From positions 62,001 to 126,000 of the forward strand of contig CAJQUW010015427.1 of NCBI GenBank assembly GCA_907163375.1: DNA of 64,000 nt. Reading direction: 5' to 3'. Origin of the DNA: Prostheceraeus crozeri. Taxonomy: Eukaryota; Platyhelminthes; Polycladida; Euryleptidae. The notes under the pieces are model-generated. The model made no database searches, had not been told where the DNA came from, and saw nothing but the letters and a program-made list of their open reading frames with translations. Of the stretch, positions 51,978 to 60,670 are shown piece after piece (position 1 is the first letter of the stretch; the number at the start of each line of letters is the position of its first letter). Position numbers and translations under genes: made by a program.

Positions 51978-53961
51978 GAACGGTCTTCTTCCCATTACTT
52001 TCAATTCTGTGCACAGATGCCATAAGAGCACCACACTGTCGATTGAAGAACGAAGAAGACAGACAGCGATATGCTTATTCAAATAAGTTGAGCATAATCC
52101 TGAACACCTGCTTAGAGACCACCTGCCTCCAAAGTTATCCAAAACTAGTGCTTACTCTATTCCGTTTGTAAGAACGTTTTTTATTTGATTGTTCGCTTAT
52201 TATTTGGAAGCTGCTAACTTTGAATTATTTCTAATTGTCAATCAAAGATTGTATTTATTTGTATCGATATCATTTCTATTTTCATCAAATATACGCTTAC
52301 TTACTTTCCAAAGCAGAGTTGTGGTGAGTTTCTGGTATAGTTCGGAGGCAAAAGTGACTGCTGAAAAAGCCGCTTTCACACTCGTAGCTGCATAGATGAG
52401 TTAGTCATTGCAAATATATGCCATTAAAAAGTTCATGCACGAAACATTTTGTCATGTGATTTGGTGCAATGCTATTTTCAGTGTATTTGTTGTCGTTTTT
52501 GCATCGTCATCGACATTCGGGTAAAAAGTGCAGAAAATCAGGTACAGTGGGCGTTAATGGGTTAAAGGGGAGGGATACCGATGCATTTTGTAATTCGACA
52601 TGAATGAAGTTAACACTAACAGTCCATCTACTATGCAGGTACACGTATCAAAGATTTCCATTAGTTCGACCAATAAGAAAGAAAACTCATTGAAATGAAA
52701 TTTCATATATTTTTTACTTGAATTGCTGAGTTCAGAAGATTCACATTTGATTTAGATAATCCAAATAGATCCTGGTTAGAACACTCTGATGACTGTTGAG
52801 AAGGTGTCGCTCTGAAACATGTGCTGGCGAACATTATCTTTTAAGGAATTTGGAAGGTAACTCACGGACCTAAGACTTCCGTTACAAAGTGTAACGCCAT
52901 CACTGCTCCATGCACGCGAATCGTTATTAAGTTGAACTTCATAACACTTTTGATTATCAATCATCGCAAACAGTTGTGCAAATGTATTGGCTTTCGGGAC
53001 TACCTGTTTTATAACGTGGTTGTACACTGAAGTAGACATCTCATTATTCACAACAACAGCATTTGCGAAGTTGAACTTGACCCATGTTTTTCTATAGTAC
53101 TCGCCACGACTTGCTTCTAATGAGTTACCGAGATTCACAGTCTTATTCCTTCGTACTTGTACAACCAATGTAACTCCTCCTAAAATACAAAATGAAAATA
53201 TTCATACAGAGCAACCACAAGATTGTCGTAATTGATGCATACAAATTTCCATTTCAAAACTTTGAGACACTGACATTTGACTGAGCTGTGCAAATCGAGT
53301 GCTTCCTAAAATACAGTGAAGCAGAAGCACCATGATCATTGTCTTTGATTATGACATTTCCTGTTCCAGTGGCAGATAGTTTGTGATATGACCATGCTTA
53401 TGAGAATACACTTATTTCTAAGGCTGAGCATTAAAGTAGTAACCCATCGAATTGCTAATTTAATGAACTCTACCTCTCCACGGATGTCATGACACAGATG
53501 ATTCGCAAAATACTATTCTTTCTTCTGTATTGCTATCATAAGCAGTGAATTCCGTGTGAATTTTTCCAAAAGTGTGAAAACTTACATATACTGCTGATGA
53601 CTTCCTAGATGGTACAAGGAACGCAAAACCAGTACTTTTCAGGACTAATTTCATTTTATTTTCAATATGTATTACATTATTCGTTTGCGCTAATTTTTTT
53701 TGGTTGCAGTCTACTCATTTATTTTACACTAGTTTCTTGTGACTATCAATTTTATTTATTTATTCAGATATTAATTCTTTTACCTAATAATTTTCATTTG
53801 TGCTGCTTACTTCCTTCCTTTTTTAAAATTAATTTATTTATTCGTTAATTCAATTTTTTTCCTTATTATTATTATTATTTTTTCTTTTGTTACAATTTCA
53901 ATATTCCATTACAATCGTACTTCACTAATCAATTTCAGCAGTAAATCTTTCAGAATTTATT
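51978..53961. other. AT-rich sequence between P2 and E3
   Basis: No continuation of E0 recognised here, although P1 interrupted it. One minus-strand ORF (52776-53168) is described separately. 53600-53940 is T-rich low complexity. Confidence 0.5.
52776..53168 (-). CDS. Unidentified 130-codon ORF, possibly an exon
   Basis: Open from a point upstream of the first Met (GGVTLVVQVRRN) to the stop at 52776. Contents include YYRKTWVKFNFANAVVVNNE, SVYNHVIKQVVPKANTFAQL and SSDGVTLCNGSLRSVSYLP. Amino-acid composition is protein-like and balanced, unlike nearby AT-rich frames. The sequence just upstream lacks a clear acceptor or promoter. I do not recognise it; a last exon of a host gene or a fragment of a mobile element are both possible. 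Confidence 0.35.
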   Translation of the reverse strand: MVVQVRRNKTVNLGNSLEASRGEYYRKTWVKFNFANAVVVNNEMSTSVYNHVIKQVVPKANTFAQLFAMIDNQKCYEVQLNNDSRAWSSDGVTLCNGSLRSVSYLPNSLKDNVRQHMFQSDTFSTVIRVF

Positions 53962-55105
53962 AGTAGTAATCCCATCCCAGACGCAAGTCCAAAATGTGCA
54001 ACGATGAGTCATCGTGCTGACTCAGCCCCCCCCCCTCTGGCGAGAGGAAGGAAGTGGCCAAGGATGTGGTGGGAGGAATGGGTCCGAGAGGAGAAAACTC
54101 GTCCCTACCCCCCCTGGAAGGAAGGGAGGAGTTTTCCGGTAAGGGAAGGAAGGTGATAGGAATGTGGGAGGGATAGAGTGAGGAAAGGGTGGGTGTTGGT
54201 GGTGTTTGGGATGAGAAAAGTTGGAAATCGTCATGAAGGAGGGTTTGGATGAAAAAATGGAGTTTAGATTTGGAATCTGCGTGAAATGTTGGGTGGGGAA
54301 GGAAGGCAGGGAGGAGTTTTCCTGAGAAGCAAGGGGTGGAGCGGCAGAGTTGGAAAAGGGCGGGTTTTGGTTTTGGGATAAGAAAAGTCGTTTTTCGTCA
54401 TGAAGGAGACCTCGGATGGGAAAACGGAGGCCAGATTCGGAATCTACGTGAAAGTTTGGGTTAGGAAGGATGTTTCCAGCAACATCGGAGAGAAAAAGTT
54501 TTGAGGAGGTCTTCCCCCCTCCTGTCAAACTTCCAACTTTGGTGTTAGAGATCGTAAAAGTCGTGCAAGAGTGAGAGTGAGAAAGCTAAGAGTGAGAAAA
54601 ATGCAGTGGAAAGCTCGGTTTGGTCCTGTTTTCCTGGGTGGAGGGAGGAAAATGGCAGGAAAACGTCAGAGTTAGAAAAATCAGGTGTTGGATGTTTTGG
54701 GATGAGAAAAGTCGTTTTTCGGCATGAAGGAGTGCTCGGATGGAAAAAAGGAGTGCAAATTCGGACGTTGTGGCCAAGGTTGGGTTAGGGAGGATGTTTC
54801 CAGCGACATCGGAGTCGAAAAAGTTTTGAGGACGTCCCCCCTGTCAGACTTCCAACTTTGGTTGTAGGGATCGTAGAAAGTCGTGCAATGGCTCATTTGA
54901 AAGCTAAGAATTAGGCAAATCAGTGGAAAATACGGTTTGTTCCTATCGGCCTTCGTTTAGATGTGAGACGTCATTGAAAATTGTGGACATTGGCGAAGAA
55001 ACGACAGAGTTAGAATTTTTATGAAAATCGCTCTAGCGAATGAACCAAGCCTCGGACGGGAAAACAGAGACCAGATTTGGAATCAGCGTGCCATTCTACA
55101 TCTAG
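53962..55105 (+). repeat. E3 G-rich terminal repeat
   Basis: Same orientation and order as 11863-13005, with small indels. Internal unit (GATGAGAAAAGTCGTTTTTC... / CATGAAGGAG...) near 54206, 54378 and 54700. C runs at 54027 and 54107. Open frames across it are composition artefacts. Confidence 0.75.
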
Positions 55106-55540
55106 AGGGTGAGTTTTAAGTCAATCGGAGAGAAAAAGTTGAAAAGTTGGGTCTCCACATGAGATTTTTTCCTGAAAATGTTAAATTGTGGCCACCTTTA
55201 GCGATGACTAGCGCAGGATTGAAAGTGAATTAAGAGCTCGGGTTTCTTTTACGGGCAAGACCGCACTTTGTTCTCTAGGATCTTACCTTTTCAGGTACGT
55301 GGAAGGTTCCGTTTCCAAATGAGAGCCTGTTGAAAATTGAGTTTTTGCGCATTTTCCAAGAGTTTTTTCAGTTCGGCTTCTGGTCATCGTAGAGGGCCGA
55401 GGGATGTCTTAAATGAAAGGGGAGAGCGAGAAAACATGGCACTCAACATTTGAAGTTAATCGGAGCACCTAGAACCGGAGATAGACGGGTTTAAAGTTTT
55501 TGGATGATGGATATTACGTCATCAGCTGATCGCCACAAAC
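55106..55540. other. E3 leader sequence before the first promoter
   Basis: Non-coding. Contains an ATTACGTCATCAG word at 55513, close to a CRE-type site, about 25 bp upstream of the TATA box. No ORF supported. Confidence 0.4.
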
Positions 55541-55602
55541 TATATAAGCGGGGAATCGACAGAGACTTTTCATTTAGAGGAGAGCGATTGTCAAAGGTAG
55601 GT
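55541..55602 (+). promoter_or_regulatory. E3 promoter 1: TATA box and first splice donor
   Basis: TATATAAG at 55541-55548 is followed about 50 bp later by the donor AAAG/GTAGGT at 55596. The next clear acceptor in the same direction is CTATCTTTACAG ending at about 57022, just before the ATG at 57031. Confidence 0.55.
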
Positions 55603-57022
55603 CGTCTCTCTGAGCTCCGATGATAGCTTCGGACATTCCAAATTCCGGGTTTCTGTAAGACATCGACTTAGAAAATTTCATTGCTGAACTCAGTTAAGGC
55701 GTCAGACTTAAAGGTTCGCCAGGAGATGGCCTTAGTCTCCAGGCCATAAAAGACTCCAAAACTTTAAAGGCTTGTAACTTTGCTTCTACAAGTCCGTTTG
55801 ACTTAATTCAAATAAGGTACGGTCGCTATTGTCGCTAAGTGATAGAAAACTTATAAAATTTCATAAGTAGTGCTAAAAAGTTGAAAATTTTAAATTCACT
55901 AGTTTTGGAAGTTTTCTGGGGTTTTCGACCCTGCTGAAGTCAACTAAAGGATTTTAACGATGTCTGAGTCAGTCTTCTCATGTCTTACCATGATACAAGC
56001 GACCAAGACACGGAGAGTTTTGCTGTAATATTACACTGACAGGGTGTTCCTTCGCGACGGCGGATGATGTCGTAGTGGGAAGTGTGGCAAGGGAGTGTGT
56101 CATATTATAGACCGAAACCGCTGGGGCAACTCATGTCTCATGTTGGGCATTTGACACAGTTCTCAACGTAGCACTTTGAACGCCAATCGGTTGAGTCTTA
56201 GCTATCTTGACATGGGTGGCCTCTAAACATCTTCATTGCAAAACGCTTGTGAATCACGGCTTGTTATCCCTGTCTACGGCTTGCTATCAAGCTGATCAAA
56301 GCAACGACTTGGGATGTTTCCTCTTGTAAATAACTCCACCGATTTTTTTGTCAAAATCGGGGCCCGGATACCAACACAGTGACATGACGCACGCTCTGTC
56401 CCCCCGAGGTTGGATTCGTGGGTCGTGGCCTTGGAGCTGGGAGAAGATCCCCTCTGAGTAATGCCTGTAACGGATTCAAGAGCTTAACACCCAAACGGTT
56501 GCTGGCTTTCTATCACGCCTTTGTGAAATCTCGTCTAGCCACAGTAACTCAGGCTTGGCAACGTCTATCGTTTTGTCATTGTAACTTGGTAAAAATTAGA
56601 CGGTTACTGCAGGTATTGACGTCAAACCTTTTCGCGTCATAGGGTTACCCGTCTTGAGTTGGTAACTGAAAGCACGGTGACTGCCGATGCCCATACATGG
56701 TAAAACTGCTGTTGTCAAGTTAAAAGCACGTCCAAATAAGGAAGGTCTGAATCATGGCTTTGTGCTCCCTGGGTATATAGACCGCGACTTTACTCTAGTC
56801 TTCACTCCTGTTTCAAGTTGCAAGACGAACGGTGAGTGCTCTGACAAGGTTTGCTATCAAACTTTGGGATTTAGGATACAGCTAGGAATCATACTCTTTA
56901 AATTTGGTTGACGATTTTATTCCAACGTTTGCTATCAAATGTTTGGTGACTTAGTCTCTCAATGCATATCAGCAAGTAGTATCCTATAAACACTAGCTAT
57001 CAAATTTTACTCTATCTTTACA
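55603..57022 (+). other. Long E3 intron-like region with a conserved segment
   Basis: About 1.4 kb without a supported ORF between a splice donor and an acceptor. It contains segment A (56044-56180), similar to 59371-59500, and four TGCTATCAA/AGCTATCAA words (about 56275, 56848, 56927 and 56991). Confidence 0.5.
56044..56180 (+). ncRNA. Conserved non-coding segment A
   Basis: Shares GTTCCTT, GACGGCGG, GTAG, AGACYGAAACC, TGATGTTGGGC-like and CTCAACGT words in the same order with 59371-59500. Both lie in introns behind TATA promoters. Spacing is preserved while sequence has diverged, as in a structured RNA or regulatory element. No known RNA family recognised. Confidence 0.4.
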
Positions 57023-57030
57023 GAATTATC

Positions 57031-57222
57031 ATGACTAAAACTCCGCGTTTTATCGTTACTCAATGCTCCTGCGGTAGATTAACAAGGAGCAGGAAATACC
57101 GTAAGCATATCAAAGAGGGGACGCTGGACCAACATGAGAGAGTGCATGTTTTTAAGGTCTGTGTTCATCATAGGGTGGTATGTGATGAGGATGATGTTGA
57201 GGGTTTCCGGAAGGCGCACTAA
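57031..57222 (+). CDS. Small basic cysteine/histidine protein (E3)
   Basis: 63 codons, ATG 9 bp after a splice acceptor. CSCGRLTRSRKYRKHIKEG resembles half of a C2H2 finger, followed by HERVHVFKVCVHHRVVCDED. It may bind DNA or RNA. It is the first coding exon downstream of promoter 1. Family not recognised. Confidence 0.45.
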   Translation: MTKTPRFIVTQCSCGRLTRSRKYRKHIKEGTLDQHERVHVFKVCVHHRVVCDEDDVEGFRKAH

Positions 57223-57297
57223 TCTTTCCCATCTGGAAACATCGGAGCGCAGTCGTTTCGTGTGTGGATGAGTGAATTAATTAAGGCGTAGGAGGAG

Positions 57298-57605
57298 TTG
57301 AATGCAGCAGTTGGAAGTATTGAGGGTGCTGTAGCGAAGGATCGGGAGGTAGTGGTGAGTGAAGAGGAAGTAGAGGTAGAAGGAGTGATTGAGCGGGCGA
57401 GTGATGAGACTAGGATGTTGATGGTCTCATTGTTTGGGAGTAAGTTGTCTGATGAGTCGGATGGTGAGGTGGCTGAGCCTCTAGCGACATCATCGCCTAG
57501 GAAAGAGGTGCATGATATGGAGGCGTTTGTGAGGTTGAAGGATCACATGATGGATATAGGGAATGTGAAAAGAAAACTTTTGAAGGAGAATGAAGAGCTG
57601 AAAGC
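57298..57605 (+). CDS. Acidic coiled-coil ORF (E3)
   Basis: Open stretch rich in Glu, Val and Ser (VVVSEEEVEVEGVIERASDE) with a C-terminal heptad helix (KDHMMDIGNVKRKLLKENEE). The purine-rich DNA biases it to E/K/R/G, so part of the apparent coil may be compositional. It lies between the small Cys protein and the second coiled-coil ORF. Function unknown. Confidence 0.4.
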
Positions 57606-57689
57606 TTAGGTTGAGGGTATAAATGTGATGAGAGAGGAGTTGGAGGAGATGCGAGTGAAGAAAAGGAGTGGTTGAAGGAAAGGAGTGGT

Positions 57690-58136
57690 ATGATGAAGCG
57701 AGTGAAGGCGGTTGATGGCTTAGAGTCGGAGTTGATGCGTGAGAAGAATGAGGTGGAGCGGATGCGAGGTGTCGTGAAGGAAGTGGAAGAGACGAAGGTG
57801 ATCAACAGACAGTTGGGGAGTGAAGTGGAAAAGTTGCGAGAGGTTGAGAGGAGAGTGAAGAGGAAGAGAGTGTATGAGGTCCACCTTCCCCTCTTTGAAA
57901 ACAACATATGTGATGTGCCGACCCTCACGGACGATTCCAATTCGACTCAAATATGTTATGAAGGCAAAGGTGTGCGATGTCTCCACCTATTCATTAAAAT
58001 AAATGGTGATTTGGAAAAGTTTATCGTCCAAAAAAATGTAAAGAAAAAGCGGATTAAGTTACTTCAACATGATCGTTTCCTTGCCGCCTCAAATCTCCTA
58101 TTCTTCTTCTTTCAGAGTTTTTGCAATAGTCGATGA
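57690..58136 (+). CDS. Coiled-coil ORF with unique C-terminus (E3)
   Basis: The N-terminal 75 residues form a charged heptad helix (ELMREKNEVERMRGVVKEVE). The C-terminal half is not repetitive (VHLPLFENNICDVPTLTDDS, CLHLFIKINGDLEKFIVQKN). A change of base composition at 57885 marks the boundary and might be an exon edge or a junction. Not recognised. Confidence 0.4.
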   Translation: MMKRVKAVDGLESELMREKNEVERMRGVVKEVEETKVINRQLGSEVEKLREVERRVKRKRVYEVHLPLFENNICDVPTLTDDSNSTQICYEGKGVRCLHLFIKINGDLEKFIVQKNVKKKRIKLLQHDRFLAASNLLFFFFQSFCNSR

Positions 58137-58608
58137 AGAGAGTAGTGTCGGTGGACGGAGAACGACCCATGGGCTCTTTTAAGGGCCAACCTTCTAATGC
58201 AGCTAAAGCGGTCCCCAGCCCGCCACATATCTTCGGATATGGAATGCAGAGGGGAAGAATAAATGATGAAATGGGAGGCCACCCTTGCACCACATGCAAC
58301 ACATCAGACTTCTCTCTTCAGTAGTGAACAAGCTCTGAACGTTACTTTACTGTATCACAGTCGATTGCTATACAAGTATTCAAGAAAACGTAAGTTATTA
58401 AAATCAGTAGAAAAACATAGGGAGACATGTGATGTTCGAAATATAGTTATTTCAAAGATTGAACTCAACATGATAAACCATTGATGAATAATACTACCAT
58501 GAAGGGTAACAAGTCTATCGTTTATAGAAATCAACTACATGGTATCAGCAGAGATTCGTTACCTCTAAAGTATATCTAGTTAGCAAAAAGTGGTCATGAA
58601 AAAATACT
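58137..58608. other. E3 spacer between convergent genes
   Basis: GC-richer at 58140-58310, with opposite-strand open frames of 60-80 codons and no recognisable domain; AT-rich afterwards. Nothing supported. Confidence 0.4.
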
Positions 58609-59061
58609 TTATTTGGTCTTTGATTTAACATCATTGAAACCCACTTTACCAATAGCAATGACAATATGGTATATTTTATTCAGAAGCAAATGATTGCCGT
58701 AACCATTAAAGTTGTCCATCCGAGAAATAATCTTCTGCAGATGTCGTGTATAAAACTCAGAAGCATCAGTAACATATTCTTGTCCATAGGAACGAAATTG
58801 AAAGTCAACACTTTCCGCTACTTCGCCTTGTGGAAAATGAATGTAATTGACATGTGCAATTAAGTGAGCCTTGATGAGACCGTCTTTGAAATAAGATATC
58901 AACTTCGTAAATATTTCTCGTGTGTAGTCGAAACATGCTTCCAATTCTGTCTCCTCCCTTTGAAACTCAAGGATGCAATCTTGTATTAAGCCTCCAAAGC
59001 ACTCTTGATGAAAATGAATCGTGCAATCATCATGTTTCAATGTATTGACTTCGGGCGCCAT
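58609..59061 (-). CDS. PolB N-terminal-type domain protein, stand-alone (E3)
   Basis: 150 codons, start MAPEVNTLKHDDCTIHFHQE. Blocks FGGLIQDCILEFQREETELE, LIAHVNYIHFPQGEVAESVD, FQFRSYGQEYVTDASEFYTR and SRMDNFNGYGNHLLLNKIYH match E0 13051-13473 and the polymerase N-terminal region in E3 and P2. It ends in basic KTK. Intact, and convergent with the plus-strand genes. Conservation of a complete small gene in two element copies argues for a separate function; what it is remains unknown. Confidence 0.6.
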   Translation of the reverse strand: MAPEVNTLKHDDCTIHFHQECFGGLIQDCILEFQREETELEACFDYTREIFTKLISYFKDGLIKAHLIAHVNYIHFPQGEVAESVDFQFRSYGQEYVTDASEFYTRHLQKIISRMDNFNGYGNHLLLNKIYHIVIAIGKVGFNDVKSKTK

Positions 59062-59157
59062 GGTTGAGTATATTGCTAAACATAATATTTGCCTAGGACG
59101 ATTTCAATAACGCGTTACAAATGTGTGTGTGTGCACATCGGGAACTCTAGCTCGTCT

Positions 59158-59258
59158 GTGATTGGACGAGAGGTCTCATCCATTCACCGCTTAGGAAAAT
59201 CTTATAAAAGGCAGTGCACCAGCTTTGTTCTTCACATTTATCTTTCACAAGGTGAGTG
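59158..59258 (+). promoter_or_regulatory. E3 promoter 2: inverted CCAAT, TATA box, splice donor
   Basis: GATTGG at 59160, TATAAAAG at 59203-59210, first donor AAG/GTGAGTG at 59252. The CCAAT-TATA spacing of about 42 bp equals that of the E0 promoter. It lies about 100 bp upstream of the divergent 58609-59061 gene, so the region may drive both. Confidence 0.6.
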
Positions 59259-60670
59259 TCGGTGAGCTTATGCTATCAGGTTGTTTTGACTTGCTATCAA
59301 GTTGAATAGTCTCTTGCTATCACTTCTGCTCATAAAACATATCATCGCTTTAATACCTCCTTTGCTCGAGCGTTCCTTGGGGACGGCGGGTACTGCCGTA
59401 GAGGGATTGCGTTGCACGGGTTGTTCGTCGTTTGTTAGACTGAAACCTCTGAGCCGTTGCTGATGTTGGGCGTTCAACTTCATACTCAACGTGACGCTTT
59501 CTCTCGCTAGGTCAGAGTACTTCAGCCATTCGACAAAGGTTAGTCTTTATGATATGGAGTAGAGTGAAATGTAATTCATTAGATTCACTTCAATGATTCT
59601 TCCCATGATAAACGTTGACTAGGCAAATGAAACGATTCTCATATTTCCTTTTCAGTGATTGAAGTCTTACTATTCAGTATCTATTATCAACTTTCTGCCA
59701 TGGAATTTACAAAAATTGAAAATTATCGCATTGCTGTCGAGATGGAGAAGGCCACCATCGAGCAATGTAAGTATTTGTATCAAGGTTGATTCTATTACTA
59801 ACATCATTAGGGTAGACATCCCAATTAAAATCAAGAGCCCCTCCCTTATTTTGTTCATGTTTAAACCGAATCCAAATTTACCTCTGCTTATCTTTGCTGT
59901 CATTCTTTTTCAGTGTATGAATGAATTTGCAATGGGGAACCCGTCCCCCAAGGAGCAATCGGGGAAGCCTATGAGCGGCTTAGCAAGTGTAAGTATCCTC
60001 ACCTATGAGAACTGAGAGTTGGAATGTCATGTTTTAGCACTTCTTTATCCGTACAGCTTACTGTCTATCATTATTATCTCCGAAACCTCTAATCTCTCTT
60101 TCCTCTCTACAGACTTGGCGAAGATGAAGAAGTGGGAGGAAGTCGCGAGGCGGAAATACCATGACGAATTTCCGGCCCTACCTTCCCACCCATCTACCTC
60201 CGCTCAAGGTGCGACTCCTCTCTCGAGCTCGGGCATCGTCATCGCCCCAACTCCACCGCCAGCTCCGGTACCTGCACCCGTCCCTGCGCCAGTCCCTGCT
60301 CCTCGTCACCACGTCCTTCCCACACCGAAGCCCAGGACCCTTCCACCGTCGGCTGGTGTCCCTCTCCTGCCTCCTCCGCGTCCATCCTTGCTGCCGGAGT
60401 TACAATCCTTAGATGGTAAGTAGTCGTGATTGGGAAATAGGGGGATAAGACTTTAAACTTGAAATTACGATCATGTTACTAATCTCTTTTCTCTTTTTCT
60501 CAACAGATCTGGCGGCCTACCTCCTGGAAGACGACGTTCCCTCCCGTCCCATCATCATCCCTGCATCGCCACCACCACCAGCAGCGGCCGAACTCCCTCT
60601 CCTCTCCATTAAGTCGGTGGAAAGACTGTTGGAGCAGGAGTTAGAGATAGTGGGAGAGGAGAGGGAGATT
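59215..60670 (+). pseudogene. E3 multi-exon proline-rich 5' region of the polymerase gene
   Basis: Clear splice signals divide it: donors near 59252, 59539, 59766, 59988 and 60417, and pyrimidine-rich acceptors near 59510, 59654, 59913, 60111 and 60507. Exon-like pieces encode MEFTKIENYRIAVEMEKATI, MKKWEEVARRKYHDEF, a proline/alanine-rich block (PPPAPVPAPVPAPVPAPR) and DLAAYLLEDDVPSRPIIIP. This leads directly into the zinc-finger part of the polymerase, so it may be its 5' portion. Introns in a polymerase gene of such elements are not something I can cite as usual. Broken. Confidence 0.45.
59371..59500 (+). ncRNA. Conserved non-coding segment B
   Basis: Partner of 56044-56180. Lies in the first intron downstream of promoter 2 and ends at the acceptor CTCTCGCTAG (59510). 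Three TGCTATCA words precede it (59274, 59290 and 59313). Confidence 0.4.

Noticed and set aside
51978-53961. Continuation of E0 or a host gene cluster
   Set aside because: No E0 motif and no multi-exon host gene could be supported; only one unidentified ORF.
54022-54896. Open frames in the E3 terminal repeat
   Set aside because: Same composition artefact as in the E0 copy; none is conserved between the two copies.
56418-56911. Two plus-strand frames of 74 codons
   Set aside because: They lie inside the intron-like region, have no recognisable content and include the TGCTATCAA words.
58054-58324. Opposing 60-80-codon frames in a GC-richer patch
   Set aside because: No domain, no conservation visible, and the two strands are mutually exclusive.
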